A stretch of DNA of 64,000 bases from Candidatus Symbiopectobacterium sp. NZEC151 (GTDB lineage: Bacteria > Pseudomonadota > Gammaproteobacteria > Enterobacterales > Enterobacteriaceae): the NCBI RefSeq assembly GCF_025962655.1, contig NZ_JAGFPE010000001.1, positions 1,612,001 to 1,676,000 of the forward strand, written 5' to 3'. Shown here piece after piece: positions 54,301 through 62,852 of the stretch; the first letter of the stretch is position 1, and each line of letters begins with the position of its first letter. Made by a program: the position numbers and the translations under genes. The notes beneath the pieces are model-generated. The model ran no database searches, had not been told where the DNA came from, and saw nothing but the letters and a program-made list of their open reading frames with translations.

Positions 54301-54667
54301 AGCTAGCGGTAATCAGGCATGAGTATTTACTTTCCACATAGACGTTGACAATCGCGGTTTCAAGACCCGGCATTAATGGCGTTTCGTAATAGTCAATATC
54401 GTATTTTTCTCCAGATATTTTTGGCATTCCGCGATCCTGGGTGTTCTGTAAAACCCATTCACTGGAACGAATAAGACCGCCAATGCGTTTGCCGTTCAAC
54501 GTCTGGTAGATACTGGTCTGCTCGGTGTTATCTACGACACGTACCCATGGCGAATCATTTTTTTCAGTTGGTGGGATAAAAAAGGAGTTATTCGGCATGA
54601 TGGAGCAGCCTGACGCTAAAAGAGCTATCGCAGCAAGATTAGCTAGCCGTAAAAATTTCACTGTCAT
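54113..54667 (-). CDS. Putative lipoprotein, cargo inserted after the T4SS operon
   Basis: The 184-residue protein has a lipoprotein signal (LLASGC, Cys near 20) and a periplasmic domain with PWVRVVDNTEQTSIYQTLNGKRIGGLIRSSEWVLQN and two more Cys (YSCLIT, YQCRV). The last dozen residues lie in DNA that seems to belong to the T4SS operon, so the C-terminus may be altered by the insertion. ATG 54665-54667 follows GAGG closely. The family is not recognised. Its neighbour looks like an immunity gene, so it may be part of a toxin-immunity module. Confidence 0.6.
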   Translation of the reverse strand: MTVKFLRLANLAAIALLASGCSIMPNNSFFIPPTEKNDSPWVRVVDNTEQTSIYQTLNGKRIGGLIRSSEWVLQNTQDRGMPKISGEKYDIDYYETPLMPGLETAIVNVYVESKYSCLITASFIPEKGKKYQFQLESDTLNYQCRVQASEIVRDSHGQWKREPLQNVRYSAKEGNGWHPMHSGR

Positions 54668-54757
54668 TTCCTCAATCGCTGGGCTATTCAGATCGTCTGA
54701 TGAGAGGGAGTAATATCTAAATGCTTTATTCAACCAGAGTAAAAATAAGCCTTAGCA

Positions 54758-55384
54758 TTACGCTGAGGCCACACCACATTCACTGTACATTCGGGGGAAG
54801 TAGTCGTTGATTTTTGCGTTATCAAACAGTCTATCCATGGTAAAATCGACGACATCTGACACGACAATGCCACGATGTAACTCGCTGGGAAAATCGCCTA
54901 TCGAACCATAAACTGTAGGCGTTAAGAAGCGAAAGTAATCACCCATTTTCGTGCTACCTTCATAACCAGCAAGATAATCTTCGCCTTCGAAACTTCCCTC
55001 AATCCCATGATAGACAAAAAACCCCTTTACTGAGGGGAGATTATATTCCCCGATTTTTTGTTCATGACCAGATCGCTGTTTGAGCCATTGTTCAAATTGT
55101 TCTCTGCTCGCCATATGGCTATATCTTAAACCGGAATAGAGATCTGACACAGTCAGACCACTCTTATTCTCAGGATAGACATTAAATTGTTCAGATTCTT
55201 CCCATAAATACTCGTTCAACTGGTCGAGTAATGTCTCGGCATCATTGATTGATAAAAGCGCTTTCGGCAGATCGCCAAAGCAGTTGTTAACCATTACGGC
55301 AATTTTTCCATGCTTATCCATCGCAAACCAAGTGAAAACTGTACCGAATTCAGGTTTCCAGCTTATGTTTAACGCATTCATCAT
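54758..55384 (-). CDS. Hypothetical protein, possibly an immunity protein
   Basis: The 208-residue soluble acidic protein begins [44 protein letters not shown] and contains a central [26 protein letters not shown]. This composition is common among immunity proteins of polymorphic toxin systems. No partner toxin is next to it. It is transcribed with the lipoprotein gene. The function remains a guess. Confidence 0.55.
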   Translation of the reverse strand: MMNALNISWKPEFGTVFTWFAMDKHGKIAVMVNNCFGDLPKALLSINDAETLLDQLNEYLWEESEQFNVYPENKSGLTVSDLYSGLRYSHMASREQFEQWLKQRSGHEQKIGEYNLPSVKGFFVYHGIEGSFEGEDYLAGYEGSTKMGDYFRFLTPTVYGSIGDFPSELHRGIVVSDVVDFTMDRLFDNAKINDYFPRMYSECGVASA

Positions 55385-55417
55385 TATTGTCCCTTCGCGC
55401 GGCTAACAATCACTTTT

Positions 55418-55573
55418 AACAAAACGCTTGCTGATGCTGTGAACTTTCTGATGGACGGCTATGAACGGGTACGCACTGACCGAAAAGAATTTATATGCCA
55501 GGAGCAAACGCCCTCCCTGACCGCGACCAATATTCTCAGAGCAAGGAAAGCTACCGCGCTGATGGGCACGTGA
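55418..55573 (+). pseudogene. Coding remnant without a start
   Basis: An open frame reads [21 protein letters not shown] and so on, ending [13 protein letters not shown]-stop. It has protein-like composition but no start or ribosome binding site. It is probably the 3' end of a lost element gene. The remaining DNA between 55385 and 55755 is non-coding. Confidence 0.35.
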
Positions 55574-55755
55574 GTGATATTAGCCCTCTTCGCTATTCCT
55601 CCTTTATTTACCCTTAAAAAGGAGTTAAGGAATTTTCAGGCACCTGTATAGGCACCTTAGAAAGGTTGAATCAGAAATTAGATTATATATTTCAATTAAT
55701 TACATCGTCACTTCCGATACTGTCAGGCCATTAGCCGCGTTCGCAGCATTTTGCA

Positions 55756-55917
55756 TCAATGCCGTAGCTTAGCTAATTCCTCTTCAGAAAGGCCCGTCGA
55801 TCTCATAACAATACCCAGCTCCACACCGTTTTCCAGCATGGCTTTGGCTATTTTCAACGTTGCTTCGCGCTCACCCTTCTCGATACCTTTCTGTTCCAAC
55901 TGTTCCGCTATGGTCAT
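55756..55917 (-). CDS. Orphan Rpn C-terminal tail at the second Rpn locus
   Basis: The 53-residue frame begins MTIAEQLEQKGIEKGE and ends STGLSEEELAKLRH, matching the tail of the complete Rpn gene just upstream. GGAG lies eight bases before the ATG, as in the full gene. The segment 55731-55948 is a diverged tandem copy of the Rpn 3' end. It may be a relic or a stand-alone antitoxin. Confidence 0.6.
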   Translation of the reverse strand: MTIAEQLEQKGIEKGEREATLKIAKAMLENGVELGIVMRSTGLSEEELAKLRH

Positions 55918-55972
55918 CAGTTCATCTCCATGTTGCGGTACACGCTATTAGCAGCGTTCGCAGCATTTCGCA

Positions 55973-56194
55973 TCAATGCCATAGCTCAGCTAATTCCTCT
56001 GGAGAAAGGCCCGTCGACTTCATAATAATATCCGGCTCCACACCGTTTTGAAGCAGTTCGCGGGCGATGTTCAACGTGGCTTCACGCCGCCCTTCTTTGC
56101 TACCTTTTTCGATGCCTTGTTCGATGCCTTTTTCAATGCCTTGTTCGATGCCTTTTTCAATACCCTTCTGTTCCAACTGTTCCGCTATGGTCAT
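55973..56194 (-). CDS. Possible intragenic Rpn small protein (73-residue tail)
   Basis: In-frame ATG 56192-56194, with GGAG eight bases upstream, would give a 73-residue product starting MTIAEQLEQKGIEKG and including the repeat tract. Same position and signal as in the first Rpn gene and in both orphan tails. Confidence 0.5.
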   Translation of the reverse strand: MTIAEQLEQKGIEKGIEQGIEKGIEQGIEKGSKEGRREATLNIARELLQNGVEPDIIMKSTGLSPEELAELWH

Positions 56195-56926
56195 CAGTTC
56201 ATCTCCATGTTGCGGCACCCGTTGTGCCAGTTGCCTTACATAAGCTTCAGCATTTGATGTGTTGCCTGCCTGTACCATGTAATTTATCAGCGATATGACC
56301 TGTTGTCTGGTCATGTTAGTCGTCAGCATAATCGTTACCAGCCGGTCCATCAAGTCAGACAAATCCCGTTCGCAAATGTGCTTTTGTATCAGTGTCAACG
56401 CGGCCATACTACGATGCTGCATGATGTCCTCATCAGGAATGATCGTCACATCAACCAGCGGGAAATCTTCACTGTATAGCTGCTTAGCTAAAGCCGGATC
56501 GTCGAACAGTTGTAGCCAGTTGGTGGAGTTCGGGCAAGGGCTCGGCTTGCCCGCATAAAACAGTATCGGGATCACCAGAGGCAGTGTCTTGTTTCCCACA
56601 TCAAGGTGCCGTTGCATTGCGGCAACTGCGTAGCGCATCAGCCTGAATGCCATATGCTTGTCCGGCTTGCTTTGGTGCTCAATCAACACATGGATATACC
56701 CGGCTCCCGCGCGGGTCTGTAGGCTGTAAAGCACATCGCTGTAAAACGCTCTTAAATCATCCTCAACAAATGAGCCAGACTCCAGTTTCAAGGTGGTGAG
56801 ATCGCAAAGCGCCAATAGTTTCTCAGGTAAATGCAGTTGTATAAAATCTCGGGCGGACTCTGGATGCGTCAAAAACTGCTTAAACGTCGCATCGTGCGGG
56901 AAGGTAGTTTTGTTGGCCTTTTTCAT
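55973..56926 (-). CDS. Second Rpn-family nuclease, with a GIEKG repeat tail
   Basis: The 317-residue paralogue of the Rpn gene at 35527 shares the N-terminus (HDATFKQFLT), Asp64 in SDVLYSL, Glu83-x-Gln85 in VLIEHQSK, and LPLVIPILFYAG. The tail contains tandem GIEKGIEQG repeats absent from the first copy, encoded by five 12-bp DNA repeats. Both copies are likely DNA endonucleases of the Rpn recombination/defence family. A Ner-like relic lies on its upstream side, as at the first locus. Confidence 0.9.
   Translation of the reverse strand: MKKANKTTFPHDATFKQFLTHPESARDFIQLHLPEKLLALCDLTTLKLESGSFVEDDLRAFYSDVLYSLQTRAGAGYIHVLIEHQSKPDKHMAFRLMRYAVAAMQRHLDVGNKTLPLVIPILFYAGKPSPCPNSTNWLQLFDDPALAKQLYSEDFPLVDVTIIPDEDIMQHRSMAALTLIQKHICERDLSDLMDRLVTIMLTTNMTRQQVISLINYMVQAGNTSNAEAYVRQLAQRVPQHGDELMTIAEQLEQKGIEKGIEQGIEKGIEQGIEKGSKEGRREATLNIARELLQNGVEPDIIMKSTGLSPEELAELWH
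56104..56163. repeat. Five 12-bp tandem repeats in the Rpn tail
   Basis: Five units of 12 bp (types CTTTTTCGATGC and CTTGTTCGATGC on the plus strand) encode alternating GIEKG/GIEQG. Slippage here would change tail length without shifting the frame. Confidence 0.85.
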
Positions 56927-57302
56927 TAGCGCGGACTCTGAAGGTTATCCGCAGCAGTTTAGCGATCTTGACCTATCTGGTTCCTCAATAGGTGGTTATT
57001 CCTGCGCTGTTTACACCCTGTAATGCCTGATAAAAAATCGGAATGCAGCGGTCAGCATAACGCCTATCAACGGGTATGTTGGATGCCTTCTTAAGGACAA
57101 AATCAAAGTACAGTGAGAACCAGTACCGAATTGGCGATATCGCACCAGAGTCAGATTCCGGCAACGCTTCTAAGCCAGCAGTTATAAATTCGCCTGCCCT
57201 CAGCTCCGTTTGATGATTTTAAGCCTACTTTTATTTTCCGCGTCCCACCATAAGCCATTTCACTGACGCTGGCAGGCATCAACCTAAGGCGCTTTCGGTG
57301 GC
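56927..57302. other. Non-coding region with a short coding remnant
   Basis: No complete gene. A frame at 57076-57213 reads MLDAFLRTKSKYSENQYRIGD and so on to SPALSSV-stop without a ribosome binding site, probably the end of a lost element gene. The rest shows nothing recognisable. Confidence 0.4.
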
Positions 57303-57531
57303 CATCCGGCAGATATCATCGCTGTTTTAACAAAGAAAGGCACAACACTGACAGCATTTTCCCGACGGGCCGGGCTGGCTTCATCTACTTTGGGGAAATA
57401 CGTTATTCCGCCATTGGCCTAAGGGAGAACAATTAATCGTAGAAGCCTTACATACTCGTCCTGAGACGATCTGGCCTTCGCGCTATCTCAACAGACAACA
57501 TAGGAAAGATGGCGATAGTACAGCAGATTAA
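57303..57531 (+). pseudogene. Frameshifted Ner-like DNA-binding gene
   Basis: Frame one reads HPADIIAVLTKKGTTLTAFS and continues RRAGLASSTLGKYVIPP; a single extra T then breaks the frame, and the next frame resumes KGEQLIVEALHTRPETIWPSRYLNRQ. Removing one T restores PPWPKGEQ, the family core. No start codon remains. It is a broken relative of the intact gene at 63553. Confidence 0.85.
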
Positions 57532-57582
57532 AGGACCGCCATTTAACCTGCCGTAATAGGGTCTGTGACGCTGTTATTCAGG

Positions 57583-57617
57583 CTGATTAATTCATGCGTT
57601 CTGCATGAATTAATCAG
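57583..57617. repeat. Perfect 15-bp hairpin in the putative oriT region
   Basis: CTGATTAATTCATGC (57583-57597) and GCATGAATTAATCAG (57603-57617) are exact inverted repeats around a 5-base loop. A smaller one, CAATTTC-GCA-GAAATTG, follows at 57638-57654. Such hairpins are typical relaxase or accessory-protein recognition elements. Confidence 0.8.
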
Positions 57618-57793
57618 TGGCGTGCGGCGAGTAAATTCAATTTCGCAGAAATTGCTAATTGGCGTCGCCCGCACCCACCGGCGAGCGTTCCCCCCAGGGA
57701 ACCGAGCAGGCCGGGGGGAGCCAAATAAATTTTGCCGCCCCAGCGAGCAAAAAGACGCGCCCACGCGTCGGTTTATTTGGGGGGCGCAGCCCC

Positions 57794-57963
57794 GCACACC
57801 GTCGCCGCTAAGTCTCCGGCCAACAGCCGGTAGCGTGGCGCGACCAACCCCTTTAAAGGTTCGCTTCCCGCTTATTTCACGTTGCAAGGAACGCGCAAGG
57901 GAAATAAAGGGCCAAAGCGACCGTCTTAAAGGGGTTGGTCGCGCGTAGCGCGCGACGGTGTGC
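57794..57963. repeat. Nested inverted repeats in the putative oriT region
   Basis: Outer arms GCACACCGTCGC (57794-57805) and GCGACGGTGTGC (57952-57963) enclose inner arms of 19 bp at 57838-57856 (GCGCGACCAACCCC and on) and 57926-57944. All arms match exactly, so the whole segment can fold into one long cruciform. Confidence 0.85.
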
Positions 57964-58212
57964 CGCCCTTGACCCTGGGGGTTTTGGTGCGGCGTCCAGC
58001 CGCGACATTACCCCCATGCGTCAGGCAATAAGGGCGTCCAGCCCGCATGAACTGGCGCACGCCGTTCGGGCCGGGAAGTATACCTCCCGGCACATGATCG
58101 CAATGCGGTCACCCGCTTTCGCCCCATGCGCTCGCCCTGCCTCTTCGCCCAACACCGTGGGGCGAATGGCCGGGGCAATGCGTTGGGGCGAGTGGCTCAC
58201 GAAGGAGGCTCC

Positions 58213-60018
58213 ATGATTTTAAATAAACTGGCCATCTCACTCTCTCCGCTAGTCAATGGCGCACTGACCTTTATCGCTTTCACGCAAGCTTATCAACTGT
58301 TGCTGGCCTTATTCTCGGGTCTGACCATGCCCTTTTTACTGGCCTTCAAAAGCGATGGTCGGCAACATATTGTGTTATGGAAAAAACTGATTATGGGGTT
58401 TTCCCTGTTATGTTTTTTCTCTGGCACAATGGTCCCGGTCGTTATCGAATTTTTTCAGTGGCTGTATAACATCAGGCTCACCAGTGATAACACCGTACTG
58501 GTCTGGTCACTACGGATGGTTTTCACCGTAACCGGGATCATTTTTCATATTATGCTGCGCCGGGTATTAACACCGGAACTGGACAGGATAAAGACACGTC
58601 TCGTCAAAAAGACAACGCTTGAAAGAGCGCTGCGAACGGATATCCGCACGGTAAAGTCACTCCTGCCTGACACCCTGCATTATGATCCGCTGGGTTATAT
58701 CAACCTGAGCAACGGCATCTTCATCGGTCTAAATCGGGAGAAACACCCCATGTATCTCCCGTTAAAAGACTGGCAAAAGCAACATGCCGATATTATCGGG
58801 ACTACCGGTGCCGGTAAGGGTGTTGTCACCGGAATATTACTTTATCAAAGTATTCTTGCCGGTGAAGGCGTATTTATTATGGACCCTAAAGACGATGAAT
58901 GGGCACCGCATCTTTACCGCAAAGCCTGTGAGGATGCTGGTAAACCCTTTGTCCTGATTGACCTGCGAAAACAGCATTACCAGTTAAATCTCATTAAGGA
59001 TATTACCGATGACGAACTGGAGGAATTGTTTGTTGCAGGATTCAGTCTGGCGGAGAAAGGTCAGGAGTCCGACTTTTACCGTATCGATGACAGAAAGGCA
59101 GCACGGATGGCGGCACAATTTGTCCGCCACCATCCAGAGGCTACCCTCCGGGATATTTATAACGGTGATTATGTTCAGGGCATTGCGGAGAACATGAAAG
59201 CTTTTTACGGCAAGATAGAAGAGCTGGCATTACTCAATGCCATCAACGCACCGGGAGGATATGCACTTAAACAGACTTTTGAGGAAGGCGGTTGCTGCTA
59301 TGTCATCGGCTCGATGCGCAACAGCAAAATCATTACCGCCCAACGCATGTTGCTGGTTCGCCTTTATCAGTTAGCCGAGCGACGCGACCGGATAAATACA
59401 GCGCCCCGCCCCATAGCCATCTTTCTCGATGAACTGAAATACCATTTATCCAAACCCGCATTGGAGGGATTGGGGGCGGCCCGGGATAAAGGCGTACATA
59501 TCATCATGGCGCATCAATCCATCGCCGATCTAAAAGACTGCCCGGCAGATTTGAACGGTGAGGCAGTTATTGGCGCTGTCGTTGAAAACGCCAAATTCAA
59601 ACTGGTTTATCGTGTTATGGATCCGGATACCGCTGAATGGGTGGCGAGAATGTCCGGCACCATATTGGTCGATGATGAAATCCGCAAGGCACAAACCAAT
59701 GCAGTACTGACAGAGACCATCGACAGTGAACGTAGCATCAGGCAGGCGGAACGCTTTTTTATCGACAGTAATATGATGCTGAACCTGCCCGACTTTGTCA
59801 GTTTCATCTTTACGACAAATGCCCTGCCCACAGCCTCGTTGATTTCTCCCATCAGAGTGAAGAAACGCACGCTGGAGATTTGTTCCCTTTCTTCTGATAT
59901 TGCTGCCACTGCAGCGACGGTAAAAATCGCACTGGCTTTCAGTGATGAAGAAGAAAGTACAGCAACGCCGGCATCCGATGAAGCAGGATCATATTTACCC
60001 GATAATCAGGAGGATTAA
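58213..60018 (+). CDS. mobB: MobB/VirD4-type coupling protein
   Basis: The 601-residue protein links the relaxase-DNA complex to the T4SS channel. Three to four N-terminal membrane helices fill residues 1-125, followed by Walker A GTTGAGKG near residue 196, the FIMDPKDDEWAPHLYRKAC segment and a Walker B region IAIFLDELKYHLSKPALEGLGAARDKGVHIIMAHQS. It resembles MobB of CloDF13-like systems and VirD4/TraG. AAGGAGG precedes ATG 58213; the longer frame from 58126 runs into the hairpin region. It overlaps mobC by one base. Confidence 0.9.
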   Translation: MILNKLAISLSPLVNGALTFIAFTQAYQLLLALFSGLTMPFLLAFKSDGRQHIVLWKKLIMGFSLLCFFSGTMVPVVIEFFQWLYNIRLTSDNTVLVWSLRMVFTVTGIIFHIMLRRVLTPELDRIKTRLVKKTTLERALRTDIRTVKSLLPDTLHYDPLGYINLSNGIFIGLNREKHPMYLPLKDWQKQHADIIGTTGAGKGVVTGILLYQSILAGEGVFIMDPKDDEWAPHLYRKACEDAGKPFVLIDLRKQHYQLNLIKDITDDELEELFVAGFSLAEKGQESDFYRIDDRKAARMAAQFVRHHPEATLRDIYNGDYVQGIAENMKAFYGKIEELALLNAINAPGGYALKQTFEEGGCCYVIGSMRNSKIITAQRMLLVRLYQLAERRDRINTAPRPIAIFLDELKYHLSKPALEGLGAARDKGVHIIMAHQSIADLKDCPADLNGEAVIGAVVENAKFKLVYRVMDPDTAEWVARMSGTILVDDEIRKAQTNAVLTETIDSERSIRQAERFFIDSNMMLNLPDFVSFIFTTNALPTASLISPIRVKKRTLEICSLSSDIAATAATVKIALAFSDEEESTATPASDEAGSYLPDNQED

Positions 60019-60764
60019 TGCTTATCTCAACACCGGACGAACGCACCGCACTGAATAGCGGGAAGATAAAAAAATTACTGTGCTTTCTGAAAGAAGAAAC
60101 CTACAGCGACTTTAAAATGCTGATGCTGCTGTTTGATTTCAAAGACCACAAGTCGCTTTATACGCTGCTGGCAAAAGTCGTGGGGCTGGGGTTAATCCAA
60201 AAAGTTGTGCTCAAATTACCCCACATAAAAATTTCATTATGGGGGATCACCAATGACGGGCTGGCCGTTGTGTTAACCCCTGACGATGATATCTTCCCGG
60301 CTCGCTTCGAGCCCTCAAAAATCACGGGCTGGACGCTGGCACATCACCTGGATAATCAGGCAGCCCGGCTGATTCTGGAGAAGAAAGGCGCTTCCGGCTG
60401 GATAAACGGTGACCGTTCAGGCTTTGTCAGACAATATCAGGTAAAACACCGCCCGGATGGGGTGATCACACTCCCGGGCGGCAAAGTCATTGCTATCGAA
60501 ACCGAAAGACACCTGAAAACCAAAGCGCGCTACCAGACGATTATCGCCAACCACTTACTGGCACGTACCCACAAGCAGTGGATGTACGTTTTCTATATCG
60601 TGCCAGACCTACAGAAAAAACGCGCCCTTGAACTGCTGTTTGCCAATATAAAATACGTCATCGTGAATCATCAGCATGTTCCGCTGGAGGCACGTCATCG
60701 GAACGTTTTTCGTATCTATACTCTCGATGAACTGCAACAACTGGAATTGGAACGATATTCATAA
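60018..60764 (+). CDS. mobC: MobC relaxase (MOBC family)
   Basis: The 248-residue protein matches the size and plan of CloDF13 MobC: an N-terminal winged-helix-like region (KIKKLLCFLKEETYSDFKMLMLLFDFKDHKSLY) and a C-terminal nuclease-like domain with KHRPDGVITLPGGKVIAIETERHLKTKARYQT, where His, Asp and Glu residues of the MOBC motif are seen. MOBC relaxases nick oriT without the usual HUH motif. The ATG overlaps the mobB stop (TAATG), as in other MOBC modules. Confidence 0.85.
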   Translation: MLISTPDERTALNSGKIKKLLCFLKEETYSDFKMLMLLFDFKDHKSLYTLLAKVVGLGLIQKVVLKLPHIKISLWGITNDGLAVVLTPDDDIFPARFEPSKITGWTLAHHLDNQAARLILEKKGASGWINGDRSGFVRQYQVKHRPDGVITLPGGKVIAIETERHLKTKARYQTIIANHLLARTHKQWMYVFYIVPDLQKKRALELLFANIKYVIVNHQHVPLEARHRNVFRIYTLDELQQLELERYS

Positions 60765-61021
60765 AATGGATGAGGTGTTACATCGCTCAGTTGAACTCAC
60801 CGCGAGAAGTAGGCCGCCTACCTACAACGTATTAGTAGTCATATAAGGACAAATGAAAATCACCGCTGTACCTACATTTAGTATATCTGCGTGAACTAAA
60901 TATCATTCTTAATATTTCTATCATGAACGACAACGCGAGATGTAACTATTAACAAAACATCCAGAGAAAAAAATTTTTTATTCCCACCATTAAATCGCCC
61001 GATAGCATATACTAGAAGGAA

Positions 61022-61582
61022 TCATGAAACCATATTCATCGCTACTCCAATAACCGCCATACACATACTGCTCGCTAGTAATGCGACAGAATAGTATGCA
61101 TAGTTATTAAACTTAGTAAATAACCATATATATCTCACCAACGACAATACTGCAATTGATATAGAGGAAACAAACATAAGAAAAGCATATATCCCAGCGA
61201 TCACCCACCCGGTTTTTTCGTAAACCTCTTTTAATGAAAAGAGAAGAATAGTTAAGTAAAATGCTGATAAAGCGAGCCCACTTAAAAAATCATAAAAATC
61301 AATATACGTAATATTTTTCCCAACTTCAGGAAGACCAATGAATTTTTTTAATTTCTCATCACCGAACTGTGACAATAATCGGCTAATGATAGGCGAGAGA
61401 ATTGCAAATACAATCACCAAATGCACAAATAACAACGCTAGCTTAAGCCTATTATCGGGCGATTGATTCAGTGGCCAATTAGATATTATTGAAAAATCCA
61501 TTTTCACAAGAAAAATGAACAAAATAACAGAGGGGATGTATTCTGAAGACAATATCATTCGTATCCATTTAATCATTTGCAT
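61022..61582 (-). CDS. Hypothetical membrane protein
   Basis: The 186-residue protein has about five membrane helices (for example YIPSVILFIFLVKM, LKLALLFVHLVIVFAILSPII, ALSAFYLTILLFSL and VALLASSMCMAVIGVAMNMV) with a short charged loop (FGDEKLKKFIGLPEVGKN). AT-rich and alone on its strand. No family recognised; cargo or defence-related membrane proteins of this size are common in such elements. Confidence 0.6.
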   Translation of the reverse strand: MQMIKWIRMILSSEYIPSVILFIFLVKMDFSIISNWPLNQSPDNRLKLALLFVHLVIVFAILSPIISRLLSQFGDEKLKKFIGLPEVGKNITYIDFYDFLSGLALSAFYLTILLFSLKEVYEKTGWVIAGIYAFLMFVSSISIAVLSLVRYIWLFTKFNNYAYYSVALLASSMCMAVIGVAMNMVS

Positions 61583-61907
61583 CTATCCTTCAGCTCATGG
61601 GAATTGTAAAACGGCGAAGTAATTACATCACCAAACCATTAATTGGTCATTTCATGGTTGCATATTCATAGCAAACCAGTCGAAATTTTTTCCAAAATAA
61701 ATATTTCATAAAATTTTAATCTTATCTATTAAAAAATCAAGCGGTTTAACTCACAACACTTATCTGCTCGTGAGAACTGATTGAAAAAAGTGCCTAAGCA
61801 TGACATAACTCTTCAATGCCAAACATGACTGAACGTCATCTCACTATGGCTCTACAACATTAAATCTATAACCTAAAAGGCAGCATTCCTTTGCTGCCCC
61901 GTCTAAT
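61583..61907. other. AT-rich non-coding gap
   Basis: About 325 bp between the hypothetical membrane-protein gene and the ardC gene, both on the minus strand. I see no gene, strong hairpin or repeat in it; it presumably holds the promoter of the membrane-protein gene. Confidence 0.5.
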
Positions 61908-62852
61908 TCAGAGTCTATCCATCAAATAGCGATGCGCTTTTGAGGCCGCACTGGCCGCTTTGAAAATATAACGCTTGTTGTCTTTCAGTGCCTTTAACCA
62001 TGCGGCGATATAGCTTTCATGCTGAACCTCGCCGGTAATACCCAGATCGGCCATCAGGAACGCGCTTCCGAGCTCAGCAATCAACTCCTCAAACGCATAA
62101 TCCTCACTGCCAAAGCGCCCTTTCATATCACGGTTCAGACGGCTTTTGGCACCCGTCCAGTGCACCAGTTCATGCAGACCGGTCGCGTAGAAATTAGCGG
62201 CATCAGAAAAAAGACGGCGCTCTGGCAGCCAGATTTCATCGGTTGATGGCCGGTAAAACGCGTTTTGTCCTTTCTCGGTAATGGTCGCGCCACTGTGGTG
62301 AAAAAGGGTTTCAACGCGCGACAACGTCTCGAAGGTTTCAGCGGGTAGTGTTGGCGCATCGTCCCGTGACAAACCGTCAATCTGTTCAACGTTAAAGACA
62401 ATGAACGTTTTTAACATGGGGAAATGCTCGATATCGCCCGCCTCGTTTTCCTTCTCCACGGTGGTATAAAAAATGCCCGTGGTGCCGTGTTCACCTCTGC
62501 GCACTTGCCCGCCCACTGCCTTCGCCTGCTTGTAAGTCATCCAGCGCGGATCGCTGAATCCCTGTTTAGAGGCACTGCACCATAACAGCATGATATTGAT
62601 GCCGCTATAAGCGACGCCAGTGGCAAAGTTAGACGGTAAACCTGACATGCCGGGCACACGCTGCCAGGGACAGATCCAGGGTTTTACGCCCGCTTCCAGG
62701 GCAGCGATGATGTGGTTGGTAACGGTCTGGCAGATATCCGTCTGGGTTTGAGACCATTTCGTTTTTGAGGAGCCTGACGGGTCCAGCGGGGATACGCTGG
62801 TCGCCGTTGCAGTGTTAGGGGCGCTGGTCCGGGTATGCAGGGAAGTTTTCAT
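61908..62852 (-). CDS. ardC: ArdC-type antirestriction protein
   Basis: The 314-residue protein has the ArdC N-terminal ssDNA-binding domain (TNHIIAALEAGVKPWICPWQR, SGINIMLLWCSA, YKQAKAVGGQVRRGEHG) and a C-terminal zincin-like domain with HELVHWTG (227-234) and EELIAELGSA (about 255). ArdC protects incoming single-stranded DNA from restriction in the recipient. ATG 62850-62852 follows GGAG; the longer frame upstream lacks this. It fits the transfer role of the element. Confidence 0.92.
   Translation of the reverse strand: MKTSLHTRTSAPNTATATSVSPLDPSGSSKTKWSQTQTDICQTVTNHIIAALEAGVKPWICPWQRVPGMSGLPSNFATGVAYSGINIMLLWCSASKQGFSDPRWMTYKQAKAVGGQVRRGEHGTTGIFYTTVEKENEAGDIEHFPMLKTFIVFNVEQIDGLSRDDAPTLPAETFETLSRVETLFHHSGATITEKGQNAFYRPSTDEIWLPERRLFSDAANFYATGLHELVHWTGAKSRLNRDMKGRFGSEDYAFEELIAELGSAFLMADLGITGEVQHESYIAAWLKALKDNKRYIFKAASAASKAHRYLMDRL

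Larger units (their letters stand above)
57532..58212. other. Hairpin-rich region before mobB, candidate origin of transfer
   Basis: About 680 bp without a gene, switching to high GC after 57660. It contains at least five perfect inverted repeats: 57583-57617, 57638-57654, 57721-57780, 57838-57944 and 57794-57963 (see separate entries). In MOBC-type systems oriT lies upstream of the mob genes, and this stretch ends directly at mobB. The nick site cannot be fixed from sequence alone. Confidence 0.6.

Noticed and set aside
34043-57531. Prophage
   Set aside because: Ner-like and AlpA-like regulators occur, but no capsid, tail, terminase or lysis genes are present; conjugation genes fit an integrative conjugative element instead.
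57543-57948. Two overlapping frames of 114 and 127 codons in the hairpin region
   Set aside because: They run antisense to each other through the inverted repeats, which mirrors the palindromic DNA; no start signals.
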